DNA of 64,000 nucleotides, from the NCBI RefSeq assembly GCF_016801865.2, contig NC_068937.1, forward strand, positions 4,662,191 to 4,726,190. Direction: 5' to 3'. The position numbers were made by a program, and so were the translations under genes. The DNA comes from Culex pipiens pallens. Taxonomy: Eukaryota; Arthropoda; Insecta; Diptera; Culicidae. Shown piece after piece: positions 11,001-22,349 of this stretch (position 1 is its first letter; the number at the start of each line of letters is the position of its first letter). The notes under the pieces are model-generated. The model searched no databases. It was not told the DNA's origin and was given only the letters and a program-made list of their open reading frames with translations.

Positions 11001-13215
11001 GCTACAAAATTATTTTTTAAAGATTTGTATGGAAATTTTGTTACGAGGGGGGAGGGGTTCCAAAAATCCAAATGTTGCGTTACGGGATAAAAGAACGCTC
11101 TTTCATGCGGGTTAGACAGTTGCTTGAAGCTGTAAGCATAAATTTCGAGCAATGCTCGTGTTTTTACACCTCGATGTGAAAAGAGATTTTGATTTTCTAT
11201 CGATTCAGATCTGTTTGTCTGTGGCAATGAACGTTGAAATTCCCAAGAATTTCGTTATCGGACAAAGTGACGTAACCCGAACATGGGTAAATAACAAGGG
11301 AAATGCGTAATAATACCACAGACAAACAGACGTGCAACTCTTTTTCAAACCATCGCCAACTAAAACCGTCATTTCAAATTCAAATCAGTCAAAAATCGGA
11401 TGCCGTAGTACCGCAACAAGACACGAACGTCGTCGGTGGCGCCACCGTATCCCTTGGCCCTTTGACGTTTCAGTGCATCACCGTGTGTGTGTGCAATGTT
11501 TTCTTTATAGCCAACACGTGGGGAGAAAATTCAATGTTGCATTGTTAATTTGATTTGGTTAACTGCGGTAGATTTTCTTGAAATAATTCGATATGGTAGA
11601 AGTGTGACTTTCGATCGATGACATCTTGACCAACGATCTGTTGTTTGGTAAAGAGACTTGGAGGAGGAGACAAAGACACGACACTGGAGTTCAAGGCAGT
11701 CCAGAGTAGATTAACTGAACATTTTGAAAACAGGACATGTAAAAGAATAAATCAGTTTAACACAATTTAATTGATGGACTTCCACTCCCCTTCACCTCTA
11801 GCAGCTGCATTGGTTTTTTCGTCCGACCGACATCAGTTAAACATGCTCATAAATCCGCCAGTATAAATGCTATTTCCTAGGTTGTTCCCCTTGAAGACCT
11901 TGAATCTGAAGCAACCCATTCGCCTTGGCACCGTGGCTATTTTTTTTCACTGTAACATGAACTAATGATATTGCCACTCCGCTAAAACAAAATCGGAACC
12001 TCCAACCCTTTTACATGCCCACACCCGGCACAGCCAGTTGGATTAGCTTGGAAGATAACAATCACGCAACCTGCGATCAGTTTTATTCAATCTTACGCGA
12101 CTTGCCCATCACACCGGTTCTCATCTTATTTCCTAAACAAAACTGCAGGTCACGGGGCAGCACATGCTGCGGAATACTAGGTGGAATGTTATTATGATGG
12201 GAGTTTAGCAAGATTATTCAACTTTCCAGCCCATCTTTTGCGAATTTTCTGGGCATAGAATGAGAAAACAAAATCGACAGCAAACATAAACAAACACCTG
12301 TCAGTTTTCATTCGTACACGCTTAGAGGGAAAAATGGGTACACGCTTAATTTGGTTTATCGAAATGATGATGTTTTCGCAACAGGACTGCAGATAGCGCT
12401 AGTGTGCAGCCCAATTTCGAACTTTCTTTGGTAAACGATGGATTTTTTGATAAAATCAATGATGATTCACGTCTGTTTGTCTGTGATAATACCTTTCTCT
12501 GGTATCAATATCAAATTTGGGTATTCCTGGACCCTTTAAAATTTGTCTTAAGGATTATGCAAGAGCAAAATGTGGTATCGTACCAATTTAAGGTATTGTT
12601 TTGATATTGCGAAATTGCAGAATTTGTCAATGGTCGAACACCACATTTTGGTATTCTTGTCGTATTACAGTATTTTATCAAATTCCTCTGAAACTATGGG
12701 AAAATTTTGACCAATTTTTACAAAATAATTAATTTTGCGCTAAAATGATGTCACAAAGCGAATGCTTTCATTGAAAACCGGAAATTTCAAACTTGGTTTT
12801 AAACATTTTTGTTATACCCTCTAAAGAAATTACATGGTATTTTGGGTCGTAATTGCTTGAGATGTTTTTTTCTGGGAACGGCACGGCGGCTGTTTGGAAA
12901 AAAAATTGAGTCATATAAATGTTTAAATAATCATTTTTCACTGCAAAAATTGTGTTCACTTTGCAGAAAATGAATGGTTCGTTTTTTTTTTGTCATAGAT
13001 TTAACCAAAGTTAATCGAACAGTTATGGTACTTTAAAATTGTTACGTCGGATATGTTGTAATCTACTTTTTTTACAGTGTACAAAAAGTTAATCTCTACA
13101 CAATATGACAACATTTCTACTTGTGCATGTTCAGCAGTAACCCGTTTTAGCTTGTTTAATTATTTACCTTTAAAAACTTACAACTTACAGTCAGATTAAG
13201 TGACTTTCAATAATT
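11001..13215. other. Mostly unassigned DNA upstream of FREP
   Basis: Contains a dispersed-repeat fragment at 11010-11100, a small GC-rich patch near 11400-11500, and a short codon-biased open stretch on the minus strand at about 12097-12209, described separately. The rest is AT-rich and shows no recognised gene. Confidence 0.5.
12097..12209 (-). other. Possible short exon or gene relic
   Basis: On the minus strand an open frame reads SHHNNIPPSIPQHVLPRDLQ and then FCLGNKMRTGVMGKS. G or C is favoured at the third codon position, unlike the surrounding DNA. It ends at a good donor GTAAGA (12096-12091). No start, acceptor or partner exon can be assigned with confidence, and the protein is not recognised. 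It may be a relic or a single exon of a minus-strand gene. Confidence 0.25.
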
Positions 13216-13604
13216 GGGTCCTAAAATGAAGCTTAGATTGCTGAAATTATTGTTTACAGCGATAAAGCTTATTTTTCTGAGTACAATGACCCTTTGTACG
13301 ACCACAAAGTGTTTAAAATTGATTTTTAAATCAATTTTGAAAAATTAACCTCGCGGTCCTTTTTGACAGAAATGCTCCTACTTGACAGAAATGCTAATCT
13401 TGTCTTGTCGAAAAAAAAAAATTGCATTCAAATGAAAAAAGTGATCAGAAATGGTTTTTCACACCTAAACTCCCAAGCTCCAGAAAAAGGGGGAGTTTCC
13501 ATACAAATTCCCCCTTTTTCTTGAGCTTGGGAGTTTAGGTGTAAATCGTGTTTTTTTACCGTTGTACATAAAAATTGACATATGGGCTATGGGCTTTAGT
13601 ACCC
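13216..13604. mobile_element. AATT-flanked MITE family (GGGTNCTAAA ends), copy 1
   Basis: Ends GGGTCCTAAA and TTTAGTACCC have AATT on both sides (13212-13215, 13605-13608). The family also occurs at 18888, 45474, 45794, 47436, 48953 and 58252. This copy carries an 80-bp hairpin insertion at 13462-13541. No coding capacity. Confidence 0.85.
13462..13541. mobile_element. 80-bp hairpin micro-MITE inserted in a MITE
   Basis: Ends CACCTAAACTCCCAAGC and GCTTGGGAGTTTAGGTG form a hairpin. Sister copies of the host MITE lack it and read straight through. The flanks are CA on the left and TA on the right, consistent with insertion at TA followed by one mutation. Confidence 0.75.
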
Positions 13605-13699
13605 AATTGAGCAATTTTACATGTATGTAACCCCAAAAACACAACCCTATGAGAAAACCCTAGTCGGCTCGAATCTCAGTCAATTTCTTACTAGGAAGA

Positions 13700-14660
13700 T
13701 GGCCCTAATTCAAGCCCTAAAAATTAATAAAAACATGCATAAAAATGTTTATTTACATCCATTTATTGTACGATCAGTTCCCAACTGGACTCGATCGAAA
13801 TAGGCGGCGGGATAGCTGTAGATTTGTTGACAAACAAACGGAGCACGCTGTCGCATGATGGCGGCATCGAGCTGTCAAATCGCAACATGGAGTTAAACTT
13901 TCAGTGCAGTTGCTGTGAAGCTTACCAAGGCTTTTCAAAAAGTTTAACTCCATGTTGCACGCACACACTCTCACTTTTAATTTCTCGATTGCGCCAGAAT
14001 TAGGGGTGATCATGAGGTTTTAAATAAAGCTTTTTTTTAAAAAAATATATTTTTCCGGCTGGATAAAAAAAAATTACGAACATGTTCAAACAATTATTCG
14101 TGATGTCGGAGAAGTGATTTAAAGTAACAATTTTAATCCATAATTTTTTCTATAAATTGAACTTTTTCACACTGATTGGGAAACCCTAGGTCTATCCACG
14201 AACGTTTTCAATGACCGTGAGAAGATGCCAGAAAATCCAGCTACCAGCTAAATCCACAATATTCTCTTAAAAAAATGAAAGTTAAAAATAAATAGGAAGC
14301 TGTTTTTTATCTGGTGACATCTAGTAATTATTTAAAGTGCAAAAATGGATTAAAATAACCTTTTTATTGCATATTTCCAGAGTTTTTTTTTTTTTTGAAG
14401 AGGTCCTATAACCTATTGTCTTTCATATGTTTATGGGACCTAATAAAAAAAAAGTCGAGATTTCTACTGTGAAATTCACTCAGGATCACGAATTTGACAA
14501 AATTATCGCCAGAAAATGGTGCAAGAGCAAAACTTTACACCAATAAAAATCACTAACAGAAAATGTGTCTATTTTATATATTTCAAACTGACTGATTCTA
14601 AACAACTTGTACAAGGAATTTTGTAAAAATAAAGAATTGGACGGTCATTGCCTTACTGGA
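13700..14660. mobile_element. Diverged inverted relative of the piggyBac-like element at 49136
   Basis: Several blocks match 49.3-50.5 kb in inverse orientation. They include the phrase around the cleft GTTTGTTGACAAACAAACGG (13827-13846), the block near 13986-14014 with CCAGAATTAGGGGTGATCATG, and the block near 14180-14260. The TTAA-CCCTCTAC ends are not found, so this copy is old or truncated. Confidence 0.6.
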
Positions 14661-14927
14661 CTCGATCAATATAAAAAAAAATAAAATAAATTAAAGCAAA
14701 ATAAACTTATCATAATAATTCTTTGTTTATTTTTGCTATTAATATTTATTCTAAAGTATTTATTGAAGAAAACGCTATTAATTAACGTAAAAAAGCTTGA
14801 TTAAGACCTCCTCATGCGCCAAAAAATATTGATAAAATAAAAGCAACTAAAAAAGTATAATTAATATTATAAGAAATTAGAGAATTAGAGAAGAATTTTT
14901 GTGTCAAGTTATAAAAATGAGTCCATA

Positions 14928-15201
14928 AGGCTTTCTAGGTCCAGTAAAAGTGTATATTTAACCCAAAAATGAGAAACTCCTCGTCACAGTGTCCTGATGA
15001 AAACAATGAACGAGCTCGAGCTGTCACAGTCCCGCGAAATATGTTGGCTGACATATCGGGCGGTCAGTCAAAAAAACCAGCTAGAAGTCGCCTGACAGAA
15101 AACTTTAGCTAGAAAGAGATAGCAAATCTGAAGCAAACAAACCCGCAGCTGCCATGAAAACATCGTTTGAATATGTTGGTAAATTTCTGACTAGAAAGCC
15201 T
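14928..15201. mobile_element. MITE, AGGCTTTCTAG family
   Basis: Complete 274-bp copy with TA on both sides (14926-14927, 15202-15203) and the typical internal phrases (CAGTGTCCTGATG, GCTGACATATCGG). Confidence 0.85.
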
Positions 15202-17026
15202 TATTATTGACTGAGTAAATTTGAAAAAAAAAGATCTTTCAAAATATTTTGTACCTTCACATCATACGGGAGGAGGCAAAAAGTAGATTTTTTTACAGCC
15301 AGGGAATTCCCAACCAAGTCAATCGCGTGTGAGCGATAAGCTAAAGTTGTTCGTGGATTGCCCTGGACCGTTTGCTTTTCAAAGAACGTGTTCGAACTGC
15401 GGTTGCATGTTCAAGTATTTATGGTAAATTGTCAAAAACGTCAGCTAACAATGACAGCTACTTCTAGAAACAAGTGCTGTATTTCATGAAGGACTTGGAA
15501 TATCATGAGGTTGAATGTTACTGTTTTCATAGAAAATTTAATAATTTAAAATGTTGCTCCAACGAACAAAAATCCGACTGAATTTTCCCAAAAAAGCTCA
15601 ATTTTCACTTTCCTGATAATCCGATTTTCATGCAATTCTTTGACAGTTGGTAAATTCGCTGTTCTCAAATTGAATGACAGATGAAACCAAGTTTGCGTAA
15701 CAATGTAACAATTTTCCATCGAGATTCCCGTTATGACATAACGGTGTCGTCACAAAGTGCAAAAAAATCAAATTGATGGTTTGAATTATTTTTTTCCAAC
15801 GAATAAAAATCACTCACGTTAACTTTCAATTTCCACCTGCCCGTTCTCACGCGCTGAATGATCTCCGTTTGACATGAATAAAAGATGACATCCGGTGCTC
15901 CAAATTGATGACATTTCCCTCCCCCCAGAAACGTGGCCAATTTCTGCTTGCGAGCGATTTTTCGATAGTTTCAATATTTCTGCGGAAAATCCAAGAAAAA
16001 AATCGTAGCAACCCGCGCAACTGTCACAACCAGCGTGTGTTTACACCGTGCGTGACATGTACGAGAACCATGAATAAATCAACAACCTACTGCTGCGGTG
16101 TTGTTGTTGTTGCTGTTGCGACAAGCAGCATCCTCTGTAAACATTGTGCTGGCTTAACGGGGCAGGGCCTACTTTGGAAATATTAAACTTTTTTTTTTTC
16201 GCTCTTCGACCATCTTGGAAAAAGAAGTACTGTGCAAAGAAAGTGGAGGAAAAAAATCAATCTCCAAATCTGTACCACGAGCGGGCTCGTCCAGCCACCC
16301 CACCGCCAAGCCTACTTATTTATTCAGGACTCGATTACAAATTTGATGACTTTGGGCCACTTGCTTCTTATCTGTTTTCTTTTTTATCAGTCACTCCTTG
16401 AATGGTCCTCGAAATCGGCAAATTTCGGTTTGTTTTATTCAAAGGGATCATCTGGTCAATGTCAAGACGCAAAACTGGCAACATTTCTGTCAAATTGACT
16501 GTTTGCTGAGGTGTGCTGGGTGTCTGAAACGTCAAAATACAATTTTGTCAACATCAAAGGTACTTTACCTGATTTTGATGAAATCTGAGTTGTTTTCAAT
16601 AAATTGTGTTGCCAATTTCTCAACCAAATAAATTTGTCAAAAAATGAACGATAGTCCCTTTCTGAATCAAACCTGCCAGCAATTTTGATTACACCAGCTC
16701 GATATGAATAAATCTGGGAGGAACCTCCCCAGCTTTTTTTCTTCTTTTTTGCTTTGTTTGTCCTTGTTGTTGCTGTTGTTGTTCTTGGCTAAAATATGAA
16801 TCAATAAGTGAAAATTTGCTTACAAAACGCACGTCGCAACCATGGAGGGAGGGGGAAGCAAATTGAAAATGAATGGACCATTCGTTATCTTTTGCCCCCC
16901 CTCGAAGATAAACAATGCTGACAGAAGCGCGGAAAAAATATCACTGCAAGTTGCGTGGTAAAAGGTGGAACAATGAATTCTTTTGTGTTGGATTGTTTTT
17001 TGGTGAGATTGCTCTTAGGTATAGTA
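15202..17026. other. Unassigned DNA with short open frames
   Basis: Somewhat richer in GC than the neighbourhood near 15830-16330 and 16830-16960. Short frames exist on both strands, but none has a convincing start, codon bias or family motif. A GTT/GCT trinucleotide run lies near 16100-16120 and again near 16763-16782. No gene is called. Confidence 0.5.
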
Positions 17027-17250
17027 CAGTCTAGACTCCATTATTCGAAATTTCGTTCAAGCGAAGGTTTGCATAGAATTTTTGAACTGTATTTTCTTCA
17101 TTTTTTTATTTTTTATTTGATTTCTGCGATACCATCTTTCAGTAAAATTTGAGTAATTGATTGCCTGTTAGAATATAACAAATGCTTTTTCTCAATATTT
17201 TATAAATGCCATTTCTGATTTCAAAATACTTACGCAAAACCAAAAATAAC
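17027..17250. mobile_element. Left part of a pogo-like element (CAGTCYAGACTC)
   Basis: Begins CAGTCTAGACTCCATTATTCG after TA, matching the end of the complete element at 22350. The right end is missing; the sequence runs into the 8-bp satellite. Confidence 0.6.
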
Positions 17251-18460
17251 AATTTAACAATTTAACAATTTAACAATTTATCAATTTAACAATTTAACAA
17301 TCTAACAATTTAACAATTTAACAATTTAAAAATTTAACAATTTAACCATTTAACAATTTAACAATTTAACAATTTAACAATTTAACAATTTAACAATTTA
17401 ACAATTTAACAATTTAACAATTTAACAATTTAACAATTTAACAATTTAACAATTTAACAATTTAACAATTTAACAATTTAACAATTTAACAATTTAACAA
17501 TTTAACAATTTAACAATTTAACAATTTAACAATTTAACAATTTAACAATTTAACAATTTAACAATTTAACAATTTAACAATTTAACAATTTAACAATTTA
17601 ACAATTTAACAATTTAACAATTTAACAATTTAACAATTTAACAATTTAACAATTTAACAATTTAACAATTTAACAATTTAACAATTTAACAATTTAACAA
17701 TTTAACAATTTAACAATTTAACAATTTAACAATTTAACAATTTAACAATTTAACAATTTAACAATTTAACAATTTAACAATTTAACAATTTAACAATTTA
17801 ACAATTTAACAATTTAACAATTTAACAATTTAACAATTTAACAATTTAACAATTTAACAATTTAACAATTTAACAATTTAACAATTTAACAATTTAACAA
17901 TTTAACAATTTAACAATTTAACAATTTAACAATTTAACAATTTAACAATTTAACAATTTAACAATTTAACAATTTAACAATTTAACAATTTAACAATTTA
18001 ACAATTTAACAATTTAACAATTTAACAATTTAACAATTTAACAATTTAACAATTTAACAATTTAACAATTTAACAATTTAACAATTTAACAATTTAACAA
18101 TTTAACAATTTAACAATTTAACAATTTAACAATTTAACAATTTAACAATTTAACAATTTAACAATTTAACAATTTAACAATTTAACAATTTAACAATTTA
18201 ACAATTTAACAATTTATCAATTTAACAATTTAACAATTTAACAATTTAACAATTTAACAATTTAACAATTTAACAATTTAACAATTTAACAATTTAACAA
18301 TTTAACAATTTAACAATTTAACAATTTAACAATTTAACAATTTAACAATTTAACAATTTAACAATTTAACAATTTAACAATTTAACAATTTAACAATTTA
18401 ACAATTTAACAATTTAACAATTTAACAATTTAACAATTCAACAGTTTAACAATTTAGACA
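17250..18460. repeat. 8-bp satellite, unit AACAATTT
   Basis: About 1.2 kb of nearly perfect 8-base repeats, with a few single-base variants at each end and one near 18215. There is no spacer structure, so it is not a CRISPR array. Confidence 0.97.
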
Positions 18461-18510
18461 ATTTTCATATGAAAAGTGACAAGAATACAATGAGTTTTTT
18501 CGGTTTTTAT

Positions 18511-18756
18511 TAGAGGTGGGCAAAAAGAGAGCAAGCCGCCCAATGAGCCGGTTCATTAAAGAGAGCGAACGAATCATGGCTCAAAAAAAAGAACCGTGGT
18601 TCTTTGTTAAACTCCGCTCTTTAAAAGAATCATTCCAAGATGGAATAATTTTTAAACTTGTTATAATTGAAATAAAGCCGTTCAAAAGAGCGGCTCTTTT
18701 TAATGAGCGAACGAAAATGAGCGGCTCCTACAAAAGAGCGGTTTTGCCCACCTCTA
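18511..18756. mobile_element. hAT-type MITE (TAGAGGTGGGCAAA ends)
   Basis: Inverted ends TAGAGGTGGGCAAA and TTTGCCCACCTCTA are flanked by the direct repeat GGTTTTTAT (18502-18510, 18757-18765), an 8-9 bp duplication. Internal GAGCGGCTC-type motifs repeat in both orientations, as is common in hAT subterminal regions. No transposase is present. Confidence 0.85.
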
Positions 18757-18887
18757 GGTTTTTATTGAAAATCTCAGCATTGAAATCGAATTTTGGGGAT
18801 CTGTGAAGGTCAAAAGGTGCGACTAGTTGGCACGACAGCTACGATTTGTCTGTCAGGATAAGAATTCGGTCTAGTTTTCATCCAATT

Positions 18888-19190
18888 GGGTACTAAAGAC
18901 CTATGTAAATTTTTATGTACAGCGGTTAAAAATACGACAAAAAACCATTTCTGATTCTCTTTTTTTTCATTTTAATGCCAAATAAAACAATTGACAAGAC
19001 AACATTTTTTCGATGGATTAACTATGCTCCCCTTTTCTGTCAAGACGGGCCGTGAAGTAAATTTTTCAAAATTGAATTAAAAATCCATTTTAAATCCTTT
19101 GCGGTTGTTCAAATGGTCATTGTACTCGGAAAAATAAGCTTTATCGTTGTGAGCAATGATATCACAAATTTAAGCTTGATTTTAGGACCC
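18888..19190. mobile_element. AATT-flanked MITE family, reverse copy
   Basis: Ends GGGTACTAAA and TTTTAGGACCC with AATT on both sides (18884-18887, 19191-19194). It lies in the opposite orientation to the copy at 13216. Confidence 0.85.
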
Positions 19191-19239
19191 AATTTGTGGA
19201 TTTTCACTATTTTACACAAGTGTTTCAAGAAATCAAACT

Positions 19240-19388
19240 CTGGAGTTTTTTTGAAAAGGTCCAATAAACCAAATTTCCAGTTTTTGCTTTTTGGGTGAAA
19301 CCGCCTTGAGTCAGGGGTATCAAAAAACACCCAAAAAGCAAAAACTGAAAAATTGGTTTATTGGACCTTTTTAAAAAAAAAAACTCCA
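19240..19388. repeat. Hairpin repeat (CTGGAGTTTTTTTG arms)
   Basis: Two arms containing AAACTGGAAATTTGGTTTATT-like sequence and a GCTTTTTGGGTG core fold back on each other. A diverged sister lies at about 63220-63345. Confidence 0.7.
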
Positions 19389-19426
19389 GAACTGTTCCAA
19401 GGAAATGCATAGCTGGAAAAATAATA

Positions 19427-20106
19427 AGGCTTTCTAGGCCCAGTGAAAACAATATAATTTAACCCAAAAATTACGAACTTCTCGTCACAGTGTCCTGATG
19501 CAAACAATAGAGTTATCTACGTGCGCATGTATTGCGTGTACGTACACGAAAAAGATTGAGGTTAAATTTTGTCCGGCCAGCAAAATCAAATGGTGCGCTA
19601 GTGTGTGTACGCGAAACGTCATAAAGCTCTCATAGAGCTGTCACAGCCCTGCGAAGTATGTTGGCTGACATATCGGGCGGTCAGTCAAAAAAAAAACCAG
19701 CTATAAGTCGCCTGACAAACAAGTTTTGCTATAAAGTGATAGGAAACCTGATGCAAACAATCGTTCAGCTGTAATAAGGCTTTCTAGTCAGAAATTTACC
19801 AATACATTCAAAGTATGTTTACATTACAGCTGGACGATTGTTTGCATCAGGTTTCCTATCTCTTTCTAGCAAAAGTTTTTTTGTCAGGCGACTTCTAGCT
19901 GGTTTTTTCTACTGACCGCCCGATATGTCAGCCAACATACTTCGCAGGGCTGTGACAGCTCGAGCTCGATCATTGTTTGCATCAGGACACTGTGACGAGA
20001 AGTTCATCATTTTTGAGTTAAATTATATTTTTTTCACTGGGCCTAGGAAGCCTTATGTAAACATACTTTGATTGAATGTATTGGTAAATTTCTGACTAGA
20101 AAGCCT
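19427..20106. mobile_element. Composite of nested MITEs
   Basis: An AGGCTTTCTAG-family MITE (outer ends 19427 and 20106, TA flanks) is interrupted twice. One interruption is a 122-bp element at 19509-19630. The other is a complete inverted member of its own family at 19777-20053. The order of events can be read directly from the interrupted flanks. Confidence 0.85.
19509..19630. mobile_element. 122-bp short element, copy 1
   Basis: Starts AGAGTTATCTACGTGCGC and ends CGTCATAAAGCTCT. A second copy of the same length, almost identical, lies at 20120-20241. Ends are roughly inverted (AGAG-TTT / AAA-CTCT). No duplication is clear. Confidence 0.7.
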
Positions 20107-20119
20107 TATTAAAGTCTAT

Positions 20120-20241
20120 AGAGGTTTCTACGTGCGCATGTATTGCGTGTTCGTACACAAAAAAGATTGAGGTTAAATTTTGTCCGGCCAGCAAAATCAG
20201 ATGGTGCGCTAGTGTGCGTACGCGAAACGTCATAAAGCTCT
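20120..20241. mobile_element. 122-bp short element, copy 2
   Basis: Same length as the copy at 19509, with only a handful of differences. It lies just beyond the composite MITE, so the pair brackets the inner MITE. Confidence 0.7.
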
Positions 20242-20561
20242 ATTGTTTGTGTTCACATTTCTGGAGCAACATTTGAAATGGGCGAATAAGCATTTTGACA
20301 GTTGGAACTATTTTGCAATTTCTGAGACTACACAGATTACTTTAGCTGGCCTTTCCAGCTCCCTTTCAACACAGCTGTCAAAATGCTTGCGCGACCTTTT
20401 AAAATGTTGCTCCAAAATTTTGTGTTGATTCGACTGAGGGTGTGGCAGTGTTGCCAAACGCGTTTCTTTTTCAGAAACCTCCATTTTAAAATCCAAATCT
20501 AACATTTTTCCCTTTTTCGTTTCCCCTCTTCCCCCTGCTCTCTCATTTCTTCCCCTCGCAG

Positions 20562-21532
20562 GCATGGGCACCCGCTTCGACGACAACCGGCTCACGCTGC
20601 GCATTCACCGGGGCCGCGGTTCCACTGCCAGCGCCCACGGCCCCAACCCGGTTCCGGCGTCCGTAACGGCGGCGGCCGCCGCCTCCTCCTCTCACCTGCA
20701 CGAGTCCCCGCACAGCAACGGAAGCACGCACAGCACCACCACCAGCATCGGAAGTGCCTCGCCGGAGCGGCTGTCCCGGTACTCGACCCGCTGCAAGAAC
20801 CACGAGAAGATCAAGATTTCCGTGTCGTACCCGTCGACGGAGAACTTGGCGACTGGGGGTGGTGGGAGTGGGGTCGGGGAGGGGAGCAAGCTGCTGTACG
20901 CGGTCCACTACTCGTCGAACGGGGGGAAGGAGCACACGGCGTCGCAGATCTTCCGGAGGTCGTCGAAGGACAAGCGAGGGGGGAAGGGGAAGCAGAGCGA
21001 TCAGGGTCAGCAGAAGGAGTACTTGACGGTGGACGGGAGGGAGCGGAGTTTGCTTTCGCCGAGGTCGAGCAAACGGATGGGCAAGCGGAACATTAAGGCG
21101 CAGGTCAAACGGTTCCGGATGGAGACGAAGGCGGCCAAAACGCTCGCCATCATCGTGGGCCTGTTCATCCTGTGTTGGTTGCCCTTCTTCACGATGTACC
21201 TGGTCCGGCCGTTCTGCGAAGACTGCATCAACGAAACGCTCTTTTCGATCCTGTTTTGGCTCGGCTATTGCAACTCGGCGATCAACCCGATGATCTACGC
21301 GCTCTTCTCCAAGGACTTCCGGTTCGCGTTCAAGCGGCTCATCTGTCGGTTCTTCTGCTCGGCGGAACCGATCGCGCGACCCGCCAGCCGTCGCGGCTCC
21401 GACATGTCCCAGATTCGCGGACATCACGGAAGTCGCGCCCCGAGCATCTCCCCCTCCGCCGCGGCCCAGTCCCTCGGCGAGGACAGCGATCCGATGATGA
21501 CGCTGGCCGGCGATCTGTCCGACAGCAGATGA
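20562..21532 (+). CDS. Oamb: Last coding exon of an alpha1-like octopamine receptor (OAMB type GPCR)
   Basis: A GC-rich exon opens after a strong pyrimidine tract and CGCAG (20557-20561); two bases complete a codon from an upstream exon outside what can be seen. Counting from the internal ATG at 20564, residues 1-185 are the Ser/Gly-rich third cytoplasmic loop. Residues 186-192 are the METKAAK hinge. TM6 is at about 193-214 with the class A motif FxxCWxP (201-207), and TM7 at about 225-247 with NPMIY (241-245). Then come helix 8 (FSKDFRFAFKRLICRFFC) and a tail ending SDSR and TGA. The TM6-TM7 wording (KAAKT, CWLPFFTMYLVR, FWLGYCNSAINPMIYALFSK) is that of insect biogenic-amine receptors and closest, as I recall, to OAMB, which couples octopamine to calcium and cAMP signalling in neurons. 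TM1-5 are not in the window, so this is partial. The exact subtype is inferred. Confidence 0.82.
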
Positions 21533-21832
21533 CGCCGCTCGTACGGGCCGAGCATCAGTTCCAACTCTAGTCCCGGCGCGGGCTGCCGGAAGAATAGCAG
21601 TATTAGTACGGGTACCGGAACCACTTCCGGTGGGGGTGGAGGAGGGGGACGCGTTCCGGTGTACGACATTTGCCATCCGCTGGTGATGGAGGGGCCAGGG
21701 TTTGGGGCGTACGGGAGTACCGGGGGGAAGCAGCAGGAGGACAACAGAGGGGGTGGTGGTGGTGGCCGGAAGGACAGCTTTGCCGACGGGGGGATTGGGG
21801 GGACGGGGTTGGTGGCGCGGACGAACATGTGA
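21533..21832 (+). other. In-frame extension after the receptor stop (possible readthrough ORF)
   Basis: Directly after the TGA at 21530-21532 the same frame stays open for 99 codons to TGA 21830-21832. It starts RRSYGPSISSNSS, then Gly-rich, then RVPVYDICHPLVMEGPGF. The stop context is TGA followed by C, which is known to be leaky in insects. GC content stays high up to the second stop and falls soon after. Alternatives are a 3' untranslated region that is open by chance (other frames here are also open because of high GC), or an assembly or sequencing error. Confidence 0.5.
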
Positions 21833-22349
21833 TCGTTCTGGAGCAGGAGATTGCTGCATTTTTGTGATCGGTCGTGATGTGGTGGAAGGTTTCGTTGAAA
21901 GGTGAGATTCGATCAATTTACGGGACTAGGGATTTGGCAACACTTTAGTTCAACAATTTTGACATATCTGTACACTCTTATTTAAAACGACCAAATTGTA
22001 TAAATTTCAAGCAAATCCAAACCAATGTATGATATTTTTTAATTGAAAAAAAAAAAATGTTCAAATTTTCATCATTGAAACGAAGTAAAATTTGGCATGC
22101 TTTTCACTTTATTTGATTTTTTAAATATAAAAATGTTTGCAAATTACCGTATTATTCGAAAATACTCACATTTTCAAAACATGCTATATGGGTATCAAAC
22201 GAAGTCACCCCGTTTTACGGTACTCAAAAATCATTTTTTAGTTAGTGAAGTATTATTTCTAGTAAATTTTCTTTTGACTTCGCCTTAAATTTAAAAAAAA
22301 ATATTTTAATACATTTGAGCATAAAATTGCTTTGGCTCTCCTTGAAATA
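21833..22349. other. 3' flank of the receptor exon
   Basis: Composition changes from GC-rich to AT-rich shortly after 21832. Presumably this is the 3' untranslated region. No obvious AATAAA with a downstream GU-rich element is seen close by, so the transcript end is not placed. Confidence 0.4.

Noticed and set aside
15731..15940. Minus-strand frame starting ATFLGGGKCHQFG as a first exon
   Set aside because: It has no ATG start (it begins at TTG), no partner exon and no recognisable similarity, despite a GTGAGT downstream.
17250..18460. CRISPR-like regular repeat
   Set aside because: Units are head to tail with no spacers, and the context is eukaryotic.
18516..18806. A 96-codon plus-strand frame beginning MGKKRASRPMS
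   Set aside because: It lies almost wholly inside the hAT-type MITE at 18511-18756 and reads its subterminal repeats.
20543..21916. A 457-codon open frame on the minus strand opposite the receptor exon
   Set aside because: It is antisense to a well-supported GPCR exon; high GC and third-position bias of the real exon remove stops on the other strand. Its product is low-complexity Arg/Pro-rich with no domain.
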